A DNA stretch of 64,000 nt from Rhizobiaceae bacterium (GTDB lineage: Bacteria > Pseudomonadota > Alphaproteobacteria > Rhizobiales > Rhizobiaceae): NCBI GenBank assembly GCA_028279875.1, contig JANQMU010000011.1:119851-183850 (forward strand), written 5' to 3'. Numbering within the stretch: position 1 is the first letter of the stretch; every line of letters starts with the position of its first letter. Below, piece after piece: positions 1-8,700 of this stretch. Under the pieces are notes generated by a model. It was not told the DNA's origin. It saw only the letters and a list, made by a program, of their open reading frames with translations, and searched no databases. Position numbers and translations under genes: made by a program.

Positions 1-246
1 ATTTATCCCAACGAGGTCAATTCTGTCGTTGCCGCAGCGCTTTGCGGACCCGGCATCGACAGGGCCACCATCGAATTGATCAGCTCCGGCGGCGAACATT
101 TCATCAGCGCTGACATTGACACCGGTTACAGCCGGGTTTCATCCAGGGTTGAATTCACCCCGGCGACGGCGGATGCCATCCACCCGACGGCCGCCGCGAT
201 CATTGCAGCGCTGGAGCGGCGCAGACGTTGCGTCGTTTATGGGTAA
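1..246 (+). CDS. Aspartate dehydrogenase-like protein, C-terminal fragment (5' end outside window)
   Basis: An open frame runs from the first base to a TAA at 244-246 and gives 81 codons with no start, so the gene is cut by the window edge. The visible residues contain P-N-x-V-N-x-x-A-A followed by G-x-G-I-D-R, and end in H-P-T-A-A-A-I-I-A-A-L. This matches what I recall of the C-terminal domain of NAD-dependent aspartate dehydrogenases (DUF108 family). Those enzymes interconvert aspartate and oxaloacetate, or make iminoaspartate for NAD synthesis. The convergent neighbour, an asparaginase that releases aspartate, fits an asparagine/aspartate theme. The assignment rests on about 80 residues and is tentative. 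Confidence 0.5.
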   Translation: MYPNEVNSVVAAALCGPGIDRATIELISSGGEHFISADIDTGYSRVSSRVEFTPATADAIHPTAAAIIAALERRRRCVVYG

Positions 247-254
247 GGTCCGGC

Positions 255-1394
255 TCAGCGATACAGTTCTTCAAACAGTGCTTGGAGACGTTGCCGGTCG
301 TTGCCATATTTCATGAGCCCCACCATCAGCAGGAGACGGGCTTTCTCAGCCGGCAGATCACCGGCAAGAATGACGCCGTGCTTCTGGAGTTCAGCGCCGC
401 CGCCCAGGTCACCATAGATGGGTTCGACGGCGCCATTGGCGACACTGGTAGCGATCACCACGGGCAGCCGCTGTTCGATGGCTTCGAGCATGGCCTCGTA
501 GGTGTCCTTGTTGACATTGCCCGCCCCGACGCCTTCCACCACGATACCATGGGCCCCGGTCTCGAGCGCATAGCGAATGAACCGACCATCCGATCCTGAA
601 TAGTCCTTGAAAATGGGGATGTTCGGCACGACGGCTGCATGATCGCTCGGCAGCGTCACATGAACCCTCTGGACCGGTTCGTTGAACTGGATGACCTGGC
701 CGTTTGACATGTAACCGAGATAGCCTTTTTCACCTGAAGTGAAGGCCTGCACATTGGTGGTCTGCGACTTGCGCACATTGCGTGCCGCATTGATATAGCG
801 GTTCAGGGTGACGGTAACGCCCCAGTTTTTTTCGGTCGATGAAATGACCTGACGAACGGCATTGAGGATGTTCGCAGGTCCGTCCGGATCGGAACTTGAC
901 GCCGGTCGCAGCGCGCCGGTGAAGACAACGGGCTTATGGGATGTCAGCAGCACATCCAGCAGGAACGCCGCCTCGGCCATCGTGTCGGTACCGTGGGTGA
1001 TGACGGCGCCGGTGATGTCGTCGCGCTGCAGCATGTGCCTGACCACGCAGTGGAGGTGCAGCCAGTCGGCCGGCGCCATTTGCGACGAATCCACATTCAT
1101 TAGATCCCTCAGCTCGACGCGGGCGATTATTGCAAGACCGGGAACGGATTGGACAAGCTGGGCACCTGCCACTGCCGGAACCGCACCGGCTGAGCGACAA
1201 TCGGTCTTCTCGGCGATTGTCCCGCCGGTCGTGATGATCGCGACGAGCGGCAGGTCACTCGAAGCCGGTTCGCTCATGGCATGGGCGTTGCCGGCATGTG
1301 CAGCCGGAGCGACAAACAACGGCAGGATAACCAGGCCGTAAACGGCAGTTCTGCGCCACAGGCCAAAGATTGATCCGCTGGTGAACGCGGTCAT
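255..1394 (-). CDS. ansB: Type II (periplasmic) L-asparaginase
   Basis: Hydrolyses asparagine (often glutamine too) to aspartate and ammonia. The protein shows the first-threonine motif ITTGGTIAEK, the second motif THGTDTMAE with the catalytic Thr-Asp pair, and a lysine in VRKSQTTN at the place of the catalytic Lys of the E. coli enzyme. The chosen ATG gives 379 aa starting with a short basic region, a hydrophobic stretch and A-H-A, a good Sec signal peptide, so a periplasmic location is likely. The frame stays open upstream, with in-frame starts at 1457 and 1565. No clear ribosome site decides between them, but the signal peptide favours 1394. It ends 9 bp from the opposing aspartate dehydrogenase-like gene. 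Confidence 0.9.
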   Translation of the reverse strand: MTAFTSGSIFGLWRRTAVYGLVILPLFVAPAAHAGNAHAMSEPASSDLPLVAIITTGGTIAEKTDCRSAGAVPAVAGAQLVQSVPGLAIIARVELRDLMNVDSSQMAPADWLHLHCVVRHMLQRDDITGAVITHGTDTMAEAAFLLDVLLTSHKPVVFTGALRPASSSDPDGPANILNAVRQVISSTEKNWGVTVTLNRYINAARNVRKSQTTNVQAFTSGEKGYLGYMSNGQVIQFNEPVQRVHVTLPSDHAAVVPNIPIFKDYSGSDGRFIRYALETGAHGIVVEGVGAGNVNKDTYEAMLEAIEQRLPVVIATSVANGAVEPIYGDLGGGAELQKHGVILAGDLPAEKARLLLMVGLMKYGNDRQRLQALFEELYR

Positions 1395-2058
1395 GACTGC
1401 TGGAGGAAAAGACACCGGGTGAACCCTCGTTGAATTGATGATTTTGCGGCCGGCCATGACAAAGCCTGCTTCACCCCGATCCGGATAACGCACAATCTTT
1501 CTGACGGAGTTCCCGCAAGGGATGCGTATACTGCCCTTGTTCCAAGTCCCTGGCCGCCATCCCACATCAGGTCTGCCTGCGAAAGCTATATCAGTTAAAT
1601 CACCTGCCGGGAGAATTTTCTCATGCGGCCAACACCATTTGTTCGGATCTCCATTGATAGATCAGGGTTGTTAGGTAAATATCTGAAATAAAGAGATAAA
1701 TTGTAGAAGATCGATACCGACATGCAGGGCAGGCCGATGCGACTCCGCCCATGCCGTAATGTTGGCCTCAAACTCCCGACGGGTCTCCGCAGACCCGTGC
1801 TTGACAGCCCCCATGTCAACGAATACTCTCGAAATTGGTTATAACAAATTAGGATCAGACAATTGGTCTTAATTGGTCGGTTCGAGCCCTGACGGACGAT
1901 CGATTGGTGCTGGTGTGCCCCGTTCCGGGCATCATGTGAATGCCGGGCCGCAACCGGGGGAGGTCTTTCGTTTTGACGCCATGGTTCTTCGACGGCAATG
2001 CGGACCGCACGGCCCCTGATCCTCAGGCGGCGTGCCGGCCGGTCGCGGGAAGCAGCCG
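1395..2058. other. 664-bp divergent intergenic region between asparaginase and the sugar operon
   Basis: No convincing gene is seen here; long minus-strand frames look like non-coding shadow. It must hold the promoters of the asparaginase gene and of the ten-gene sugar operon. The stretch 1655-1720 is AT-rich. Around 1801-1880 there is a TTGACA/TGTCAA inverted pair (1801-1819), an imperfect palindrome centred on GTTATAAC (1838-1845), and the octamer AATTGGTC twice (1861-1868 and 1871-1878), with AATTGG also at 1833. These are candidate operator elements for the sugar operon, but I could not match them to the operator candidates in front of the nearby GntR gene. Confidence 0.5.
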
Positions 2059-3507
2059 ATGAAGACCCGGCACCGGCTGAAGATTGGATATGTCGGCGTC
2101 TCGATCTCGCCCTACTATGCTGAAAAATACAAGGTGCGGGAAAAAGCCGTCGCCGCACTGAAAGAATATGGCGACGAACTCGACTTCGAACTGGTTGCGG
2201 TCGAACAGCCCGTCCTGTCCGAGCACGATGCCGCTGAGGCGGCGACCCGGTTGCAGGAAAGCGACCTCGATTTTCTGCTGATCCAAAATGCCGCCTGCAG
2301 CATGGGCGAACAGCTTTATCCGCTCCTGGACGTCGCGCCGCGCATCGGCCTCTGGTCGGTTCCCGACCCGAGTTTCGATGGCGAGGTGCAACTCCATTCC
2401 CTGGTGTCGATGAACCACTATGCCAGCGTGATCAAGCGCTATTTTCGCGACCGTGACATCCCTTACAAATGGTTCTACGGAAACGCCGATTCCGACCGCT
2501 TTCGCAAACGGTTCACGATCACCGTCCGGGCCCTGAGGGCGGCGACGAATCTGGCGCGGACCCGCATCGGCTGGATCGGCGGGATTTCTCCGGGCTTTGT
2601 CGGGATGCTGTTCGACGAGGACAAGCTGCGCGACCGGCTCGGCGTTCGCGTCGAGTCCCACGATCTGGAAGACGTGGTGAAGCGCGCCGAGGCCATCGAT
2701 CCGGGCCGGGTCGCAAAGTCCGTCAGCGAGATCAGGGACGCCGCCACGCGCATTGCCGTCAGCGACGACTCGGCGTTCGATCGGGTGACCCGTTTCTATC
2801 TTGCGCTCCACGACGTCTCGCAGGACATGGAGTTCGACGCGCTCGCCGTGCAGTGCTGGTCGACCATCCAGCAATTGTACAATATCGCGCCGTGCATGGC
2901 CTATAGCTGGCTGGGCAGCGAGCACGATATGCCGGTGTCCTGCGAGGGCGATGTGCCCGGCGCCATCAGCATGCATGTGCTCAACCTTCTGTCCGAGCGC
3001 AAGGGGTCGTCGACGCTGCTGGATCTGGCGGCGCTCGATCCCGAACGGCAGGCCGTGCAGATGTGGCACTGCGGGGTCACACCGCGTCACTTCGCCAATG
3101 AGGACGGCATCAGCTGGGTCGACCATGTCACGCTCGGCCGCAACGGCGCCGACGGGCCCTATGGCGTCGCCGGCGACCAGGTTTTCGCCAAACAGCCGGT
3201 GACGGTAAGCTATATCAGCGAGGATGCCGGGCAGATCCTGGTGATCAAGTCCGAGGTCGTCGATCATCCGTCGCCCGGCTACGATGGAACCCGGGGCTGG
3301 CTGTCGAAGACCTATCTCAATGGCGAGCCGATCGACATATGGGACCTGATCAATACGCTGACGGTGCACGGGCTGCAGCATCATTTTGCCATGGGGCAGG
3401 GCGATATGGCCTGTGAACTGATGGAACTGGCGGCATGGAAAGAAATGCAGCTTGTCGAGCCGGTCCCCTATGAGGACTATCTGCAACGGGACGGTGTTAA
3501 CGTATAA
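2059..3507 (+). CDS. L-fucose/L-arabinose isomerase family protein
   Basis: A 482-aa cytosolic protein of the FucI-like aldose-ketose isomerase family (COG2407-type fold), judged from overall features such as YVGVSISPYYAEK near the N-terminus and the C-terminal half with metal-ligand-type histidines (MWHCG, HHFAMGQGD). Members convert aldoses such as fucose, arabinose or sulfoquinovose to their 2-ketoses; the substrate here is unknown. The longer frame opens at 2032, but the ATG at 2059 follows GGGAAGCAG and gives a normal N-terminus. It is the first gene of the operon; the binding protein starts 30 bp downstream. The ketose epimerase, DhaKL kinase and LacD aldolase further down make isomerisation of an imported pentose or similar sugar the likely first catabolic step. 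Confidence 0.75.
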   Translation: MKTRHRLKIGYVGVSISPYYAEKYKVREKAVAALKEYGDELDFELVAVEQPVLSEHDAAEAATRLQESDLDFLLIQNAACSMGEQLYPLLDVAPRIGLWSVPDPSFDGEVQLHSLVSMNHYASVIKRYFRDRDIPYKWFYGNADSDRFRKRFTITVRALRAATNLARTRIGWIGGISPGFVGMLFDEDKLRDRLGVRVESHDLEDVVKRAEAIDPGRVAKSVSEIRDAATRIAVSDDSAFDRVTRFYLALHDVSQDMEFDALAVQCWSTIQQLYNIAPCMAYSWLGSEHDMPVSCEGDVPGAISMHVLNLLSERKGSSTLLDLAALDPERQAVQMWHCGVTPRHFANEDGISWVDHVTLGRNGADGPYGVAGDQVFAKQPVTVSYISEDAGQILVIKSEVVDHPSPGYDGTRGWLSKTYLNGEPIDIWDLINTLTVHGLQHHFAMGQGDMACELMELAAWKEMQLVEPVPYEDYLQRDGVNV

Positions 3508-3537
3508 TCCGCATACAGCAAGGGAGGTTGATAACAG

Positions 3538-4809
3538 ATGTTGAAACTGAAACGAACATTCGGTGCGCTGCTCGTGGCCGCCGCCACGGCGGTGGGGTCA
3601 GGTGCGTCGGCACAGGAACTGCCCGGCTTCAGCAGTTGGGACGAGGTCGTCGAGAAAGCCAAGGGCCAGACGGTCTACTGGTACATGTGGGGCGGCTCCG
3701 ACGCCATCAACGGATTTGTCGATGAATTCTACGGCAAGCCGCTGAAGGAGGAGTATGACATTACCCTCAACCGCGTGCCGCTGGCCGACACAGTCGATGC
3801 GGTCAACCAGGTGATCAGTGAAAAGGAGGCGGGAGCCACCGGCGACAAGGGCACGATCGACCTGATCTGGATCAATGGCGAGAACTTCTTCACCCTGCGC
3901 CAGGCTGATCTGCTGATGGGCCCGTGGGCCGAGGGCATTCCCAATTCGGAGCTCGTCGACTGGACCAACCCGGCTGTCAATCTGGATTTCGGCCGCCCTG
4001 TCGACGGGTTTGAAAGCCCGTGGTCCAGCGCCCAGTTCCATTTCGTCTATGATTCGGCGCGTCTCAACGAAGCCGATCTGCCACGTTCCTACGCGGAACT
4101 GGGCGAATGGATCAAGGCCAATCCCGGACGGTTCACCTATATTGCGCCCGGTCCCGGCGCGTTTGTCGGCACACGCTTCGTCAAGCAGCTGTTTTTCGAA
4201 CTGAGCGGCGGACACGCGCAATGGGTCGGACCCTATAACGAAGAACTTTACAACAAATGGGCGCCGGAGGTCTGGAAAACGCTGCTGGAATGGAAGCCCA
4301 ACCTGTGGCGCGAGGGTGATACCTATCCGACCGGCAATGCCGACATGACCGAACGCTTCGCGAATGGCGAGGTCGAGTTCGACTTCACCCAGTCGCCGTC
4401 GGGCGCTGCGCCCAACATCAGTGCCGGGCTGGTGCCGCCGACGTCCCGTGCCTTCGCGTTCGACGCCAATCTGATCGGTGATTTCAACTATGTTGCCATC
4501 CCGTTCAACGCGCCGAACAAGGCGGCGGCGCTGGTCACCGCCAACCTCATCCTGCGGCCCGATCGCCAGGCGGCACAGGTGCAGCCGGCCAATGGCTTCT
4601 GCTGCGGCTGGGGCATCGATGTCAACAAGGTGACGGATTCCGCCGGCAAGGAGGCGATTGCTGTGGCCATGCAGAACCTCGGTAATGCGGCCGCCGATCC
4701 GAACCGGCTGGCTGCCGCGCTGGTCTCCGACATTGCCGCGGAGTACCAGTCCAAGATCGAGGCCGACTGGCAGAAATACGTTCTGCGCGGCGAACCGCTG
4801 CCGAACTGA
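3538..4809 (+). CDS. ABC transporter periplasmic binding protein, YnjB family
   Basis: A 423-aa extracytoplasmic solute-binding protein. The first ~25 residues form a Sec signal peptide (MLKLKRTFGALLVAAATA...GASA-Q). The mature start VYWYMWGGSDAINGFVDEF is typical of the YnjB group (COG4134), the binding component of the poorly characterised YnjBCD importer of E. coli. E. coli YnjB is slightly shorter (about 388 aa). The gene lies between a sugar isomerase and two permease genes and is followed by a strong hairpin at 4822-4847, a common arrangement that lets the binding protein be made in excess. Given the operon, it probably captures a sugar or furanoside, although YnjB has no established ligand that I know of. 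Confidence 0.8.
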   Translation: MLKLKRTFGALLVAAATAVGSGASAQELPGFSSWDEVVEKAKGQTVYWYMWGGSDAINGFVDEFYGKPLKEEYDITLNRVPLADTVDAVNQVISEKEAGATGDKGTIDLIWINGENFFTLRQADLLMGPWAEGIPNSELVDWTNPAVNLDFGRPVDGFESPWSSAQFHFVYDSARLNEADLPRSYAELGEWIKANPGRFTYIAPGPGAFVGTRFVKQLFFELSGGHAQWVGPYNEELYNKWAPEVWKTLLEWKPNLWREGDTYPTGNADMTERFANGEVEFDFTQSPSGAAPNISAGLVPPTSRAFAFDANLIGDFNYVAIPFNAPNKAAALVTANLILRPDRQAAQVQPANGFCCGWGIDVNKVTDSAGKEAIAVAMQNLGNAAADPNRLAAALVSDIAAEYQSKIEADWQKYVLRGEPLPN

Positions 4810-4821
4810 TCCGACGACACG

Positions 4822-4847
4822 TTGGCCGGGCCGCAAGGCCCGGCCAA
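4822..4847 (+). terminator. Intercistronic hairpin after the binding-protein gene
   Basis: A perfect inverted repeat with 11-bp arms (TTGGCCGGGCC and its complement) around a GCAA tetraloop lies 12 bp after the binding-protein stop codon. There is no T-run after it. It is therefore more likely an mRNA-stabilising or partial-attenuation hairpin than a full terminator, favouring expression of the binding protein over the downstream permeases. Confidence 0.6.
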
Positions 4848-4875
4848 TCAGCATTGAATTCAGAAAGGGCGCCCG

Positions 4876-5751
4876 ATGAACTGGGAGCGTGTGCGGATCC
4901 CGCTTATGCTGGGCCCGACATTGGCGATCATTACGGTCCTGTTTTTCGGCAGTCTGGGCTTCGGGTTCCTCCAGAGCCTGGGCTATCAGCCGCAGATCGG
5001 CAAAACGGATATCAGCCTGGACGCCTATTATGCGGTGATGTTCTCGGACCGCAACGCCAGCCAGTTCTGGCCGGGTCTTGCGCTCACCCTGTGGGTCGCG
5101 GGCGTCAGCACCTTTGTGTCGGCGGCGCTGGCCGTCTCACTGGCGCTGCTGTTGCGGCGCACCTTTTTCGGCAAGAAACTGTCGGTCTTCCTGTTTCAGC
5201 TCAACCTGCCGATCCCGCATCTGGTCATTGCCGTCGGCATGCTGCTGCTGTTTTCCCAGAGCGGACTTGTCGCGCGATTTGCCGGTACGCTCGGACTGAT
5301 CGATGCGCCACGGGACTTCCCGGTCCTGACCCGGGACCCCTACGGCTTCGGCATTATTCTGGCCTATGTCTGGAAGGAAACGGCGTTTTTCGGCATCATC
5401 GTCATGGCCGTGCTGCAGTCTCTCGGCGAGGATTACGAAGCTGTGGCGCAGAGCCTCGGCGCCAACCGGTGGCAGCGTTTTCGCACTGTCACCCTGCCGC
5501 TGATCATGCCCGGGCTCATGTCCGCCTCAATCATCGTTTTCGCCTTCACCTTCGGCACCTATGAGGTGCCGCGCATTCTCGGTGTCCAGCACCCCAAAAT
5601 GCTGCCGGTGCTGGCGCTGGAATATTTTCTCAATCCCGATCTCAATGCCCGCGCCGAGGGCATGGCCTTGAGTATCATCATTGCGGTTATCGTGTTCGCG
5701 CTGGTCTTCCTTTACATGTATGTCAGCGCCCGCACGGTGCGGAAGAGCTAG
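4876..5751 (+). CDS. ABC transporter permease (YnjC-like, first of two)
   Basis: A 291-aa inner-membrane permease with about six hydrophobic helices. It carries the binding-protein-dependent permease EAA loop, here YEAVAQSLGANRWQRF, which contacts the ATPase, followed by VTLPLIMPGLM. A ribosome site (AGAAAGGGCG) precedes the ATG. In E. coli the corresponding YnjC is a single long protein; here the permease is split into two genes separated by 4 bp. It should form the transmembrane channel with the next gene product, driven by the ATPase encoded at 8701. Confidence 0.85.
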   Translation: MNWERVRIPLMLGPTLAIITVLFFGSLGFGFLQSLGYQPQIGKTDISLDAYYAVMFSDRNASQFWPGLALTLWVAGVSTFVSAALAVSLALLLRRTFFGKKLSVFLFQLNLPIPHLVIAVGMLLLFSQSGLVARFAGTLGLIDAPRDFPVLTRDPYGFGIILAYVWKETAFFGIIVMAVLQSLGEDYEAVAQSLGANRWQRFRTVTLPLIMPGLMSASIIVFAFTFGTYEVPRILGVQHPKMLPVLALEYFLNPDLNARAEGMALSIIIAVIVFALVFLYMYVSARTVRKS

Positions 5752-5755
5752 CGCG

Positions 5756-6703
5756 ATGTCCGACCTGACGCTCTCCGCCGCCGCAACGCCGCCGCAGATC
5801 CGCGCCCGCCGGGGCCTGATGCGCGTGGTTTTCTACGTGACCATCATCTTCATGTGCCTGATGCTGGTGCTGCCGGTGATCGCCTTCTTCATCAATGCCT
5901 TCGCCTTTCGCTGGTTCTATCCGCAGTTCGTCCCGAATGAATGGAGCCTGCAGGCCTGGGAGCGGTTGCGGCTGATTCCGCGGGCCGGCGACCGCAGCAT
6001 CGAGGGTTTCATTTCCCTTTGGGCGACTGTCCCGGACGTGGTCGGGGCTCTCGGCATCAGCCTTTTCATCGGCGCGCTGGTGACCGGCATATCCATCATC
6101 ATCGGCCTGCCCGCCGCACGCGCGCTGGGGCTCTACCGGTTCCGCGGCAAGCGGATCGTCGAATTCATGATCATCACCCCGACAATCGTGCCGCCCATTG
6201 CCTTCAGCCTCGGTCTGAACATCAATTTCATCCGCTGGGACCTGGCGCTCGAAGCGGCCGGTTTCCCGCTCGACCTTTCGGGCAGCATCATCGGCGTCAG
6301 CATCGTGCATCTCGTTCCGGTGATGCCCTATGTGGTGCTGACGTTGAGCGGCGTATTCGCCAACTACAATCCCGATTTCGAGTCCCAGGCCCGCACCCTC
6401 GGCGCCGGGCCTGTGCGCATATTCTGGGACGTGACGCTGCCGGCGATCCTGCCCGGATTATTCGTCGCTGCCCTGTTCGCCTTTCTCGTCTCCTGGAGCC
6501 AGTATTTGCTGACCTTCCTGATCGGGCAGGGGCGGGTGATTACGCTGCCGATGCTGCTTTTTGCGGCCGCCGGCAGCGGCAACAATGCGGTGATTGCCGC
6601 CTTGTCGCTGATCTTCATTGCACCGGCGATCCTGATCTTGCTTGTTGCGTCGAGGTTCCTGTCCGGTGAATCAAGTGCTGCGGGAGGCTTCGGAAGATTA
6701 TGA
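5756..6703 (+). CDS. ABC transporter permease (YnjC-like, second of two)
   Basis: A 315-aa inner-membrane permease with around six helices and the EAA-type loop FESQARTLGAGPVRIFWDVTLPAILPG. The frame is open from 5681, but the upstream part overlaps the previous permease and lacks membrane character. The ATG at 5756 is 4 bp after the previous stop codon, which fits translational coupling. Its stop overlaps the start of the furanosidase gene by 4 bp (ATGA), so the glycosidase was built into the transporter operon between the permeases and the ATPase. Confidence 0.85.
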   Translation: MSDLTLSAAATPPQIRARRGLMRVVFYVTIIFMCLMLVLPVIAFFINAFAFRWFYPQFVPNEWSLQAWERLRLIPRAGDRSIEGFISLWATVPDVVGALGISLFIGALVTGISIIIGLPAARALGLYRFRGKRIVEFMIITPTIVPPIAFSLGLNINFIRWDLALEAAGFPLDLSGSIIGVSIVHLVPVMPYVVLTLSGVFANYNPDFESQARTLGAGPVRIFWDVTLPAILPGLFVAALFAFLVSWSQYLLTFLIGQGRVITLPMLLFAAAGSGNNAVIAALSLIFIAPAILILLVASRFLSGESSAAGGFGRL

Positions 6704-8661
6704 CCGATACGGCGAATAACAGCTTCGATGCACGGATCGTCATCGATCCGGAACGGCACCTTGGAGAGATCCATGACCATCTCTATGGGGCCAATCTCGA
6801 ACATATCGGGCGATCCGTCTATGAGGGGCACTGGTCGGAAATCCTGCGCAACCGCAAGTTTCTCGGTCATGATAGGATGTATGTCGGCCTTTCCGAGGGG
6901 CTGGCCCACCAGAATCCGAGCTACGGCGTCATCGAGCCCTGGCAGGCGCTGGCGCCGGACCACCACAACGTGCTGTTCGTCCACGACAACACGACCTTTT
7001 ACACCGGCACCCAGTCGCAGCGCATCACGATCCGTAAGGCCGACGGGCTCATGCACGGCGTTCAGCAGAGCGGGCTTGTCGTGCGGTCGGGACAATCCTT
7101 CACCATACGCCTGGTGTTACAGGGCATCGGTCAGGACGTCGAGGTCCGGCTGGCCGATCAGGTGTGGACCATCTCCGGCGTGAGTGAAAGCTGGCAGGAA
7201 TACCGGACCGAACTGACGGTCGGCGTCGACAGCGACGATGCCGTATTCTCCGTCGCCCACGATGTGCACGGCGATCTTTGGATCGGATGCGCCTCCGTCA
7301 TGCCGGGCGGCCAGCTGGACGGTCATCGCCGTGATGTTGTCGAGGCGCTGCGCGAATGGGGACCGACTTTCCTGCGCTGGCCGGGCGGCAATTTCGCCTC
7401 GGCCTATCACTGGGAGATGGGGATCGGCGACCGGGATCGCAGGCCCGGTTATCTCGATCCGGCCTGGTCCCTTTGGGAACCCAACGATGTCGGCACGGAT
7501 GAGTTCATGGCACTGTGCCGCCACGTCGACACCGAACCGATCCTGACCATCAATATGGGCACGGGAACGCCCGACGAAGCGGCGCGCTGGGTCGAGTATT
7601 GCAACGGCGCGCCGGACACGCCGATGGGCAGGCTCCGGGCGCAGAACGGTCATCCTGAACCCTATGGCGTGAAGACATGGTTTGTCGGCAATGAGCAGTT
7701 CGGCAATTGGCAGGTCGGCACCTGCGATGCCGAGACCTATGCCCGCCGCTACATCGAATTCGCGGAGGCCATGCTGGCCGTTGACGCAACGCTCGACCTG
7801 ATCGGCGTTGGTGTGCCCAACGACCTCTACGGGCACTGGAACGAGCTGGTGCTGAAGGGCACCGGTGACAGCATGAAGAAACTGAGTGTCCATTATTATT
7901 CGATCCGCACGGAGAAATGGACAACTCCACCGCCGGCGGATGAACTCTACTGGCCGAAAGTGGCGTCGGCCCATGAGGTCGGCCTGATGCTGGATCGCAC
8001 CTGGGAAATTGTGCAGGCCCATGCCGATCCGGCGCCGGCGATCGCATTTGACGAGTGGAACACCTATGTCGCCGGCAAACCGCCCGATTTCTTCGAGGAT
8101 TACGGTGTTGCCGACGGGCTGTATACGGGTGCGCTGATGAATGCCTGCCTGCAGCGCGCCGACTGGATCAAGATGTCGGCCTGCTTCAACCTGATCAATG
8201 TGATGGGCAATTACCGGGTCACACCGACCATGGTCTGGAAGACGCCGACGACCCTCGTGCTGGAACTGTTTACCCGGTTTCGGGGCTCCGTTGCGATAGG
8301 CTGCGACGCGCATGGCCCGACCGTGGCGACGCCGGCCGCCGGGACGTTGCCAGCCTATGACGACATGCCGCTTGTGGATGCGGCCGCGACGTTTGACCCG
8401 CAGAGCGCGACCGTGTTTCTGTCGATCGTCAATCGCGATCCGCAACGCGGCGCTCGGATCGAACTTGACGGTGTTGCACCGAACGGGTCCGGCCGTGTCC
8501 GCCGGGTCACCGGCAGCGGGCCTCAGGCGCTCCACACGGAAACGGATCCGCAGGCGGTGGTGATCGAGGAAGAAGATTGGTCCACCGCTGTGTCGCGGCT
8601 CGAATTGCCGCCGCACACGATGGCGATGGTGGAGTTTCAGATCGATGTCGCACATGACTGA
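6700..8661 (+). CDS. GH51-family alpha-L-arabinofuranosidase-like glycosidase, cytosolic
   Basis: A 653-aa glycoside hydrolase. The central (beta/alpha)8 part shows LRWPGGNFAS, the acid/base motif WFVGNE (Glu332) and the nucleophile motif IAFDEWN (Glu452). The 120-residue spacing is typical of family GH51. A beta-sandwich follows at the C-terminus and ends PPHTMAMVEF. There is no signal peptide, so it acts in the cytoplasm on oligosaccharides or glycosides brought in intact by the flanking ABC transporter. GH51 enzymes mostly release L-arabinofuranose; other furanosides are possible. It overlaps the preceding permease gene by 4 bp. Confidence 0.85.
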   Translation: MTDTANNSFDARIVIDPERHLGEIHDHLYGANLEHIGRSVYEGHWSEILRNRKFLGHDRMYVGLSEGLAHQNPSYGVIEPWQALAPDHHNVLFVHDNTTFYTGTQSQRITIRKADGLMHGVQQSGLVVRSGQSFTIRLVLQGIGQDVEVRLADQVWTISGVSESWQEYRTELTVGVDSDDAVFSVAHDVHGDLWIGCASVMPGGQLDGHRRDVVEALREWGPTFLRWPGGNFASAYHWEMGIGDRDRRPGYLDPAWSLWEPNDVGTDEFMALCRHVDTEPILTINMGTGTPDEAARWVEYCNGAPDTPMGRLRAQNGHPEPYGVKTWFVGNEQFGNWQVGTCDAETYARRYIEFAEAMLAVDATLDLIGVGVPNDLYGHWNELVLKGTGDSMKKLSVHYYSIRTEKWTTPPPADELYWPKVASAHEVGLMLDRTWEIVQAHADPAPAIAFDEWNTYVAGKPPDFFEDYGVADGLYTGALMNACLQRADWIKMSACFNLINVMGNYRVTPTMVWKTPTTLVLELFTRFRGSVAIGCDAHGPTVATPAAGTLPAYDDMPLVDAAATFDPQSATVFLSIVNRDPQRGARIELDGVAPNGSGRVRRVTGSGPQALHTETDPQAVVIEEEDWSTAVSRLELPPHTMAMVEFQIDVAHD

Positions 8662-8662
8662 C

Positions 8663-8678
8663 GGGCGCTCTGGCGCCC
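8663..8678 (+). terminator. Small GC hairpin between furanosidase and ATPase genes
   Basis: GGGCGC and GCGCCC arms (6 bp) around a 4-nt loop lie immediately after the furanosidase stop codon and 22 bp before the ATPase ATG. There is no T-tract, so this is more likely a processing or stability element than a terminator. Confidence 0.35.
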
Positions 8679-8700
8679 CCACGTGCCAGCGAGGACCACA

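Noticed and set aside
1595..2158. 187-codon minus-strand frame in the intergenic region
   Set aside because: Crosses an AT-rich control region and the start of the isomerase; no recognisable content.
2023..3486. 487-codon open frame antisense to the isomerase gene
   Set aside because: It is the mirror of a real gene in GC-rich DNA; the composition (Arg, His, Gly, Ala rich, no motif) is that of a shadow frame.
3598..4854. 418-codon frame antisense to the binding-protein gene
   Set aside because: Same reason; the plus-strand frame has a signal peptide and family motifs.
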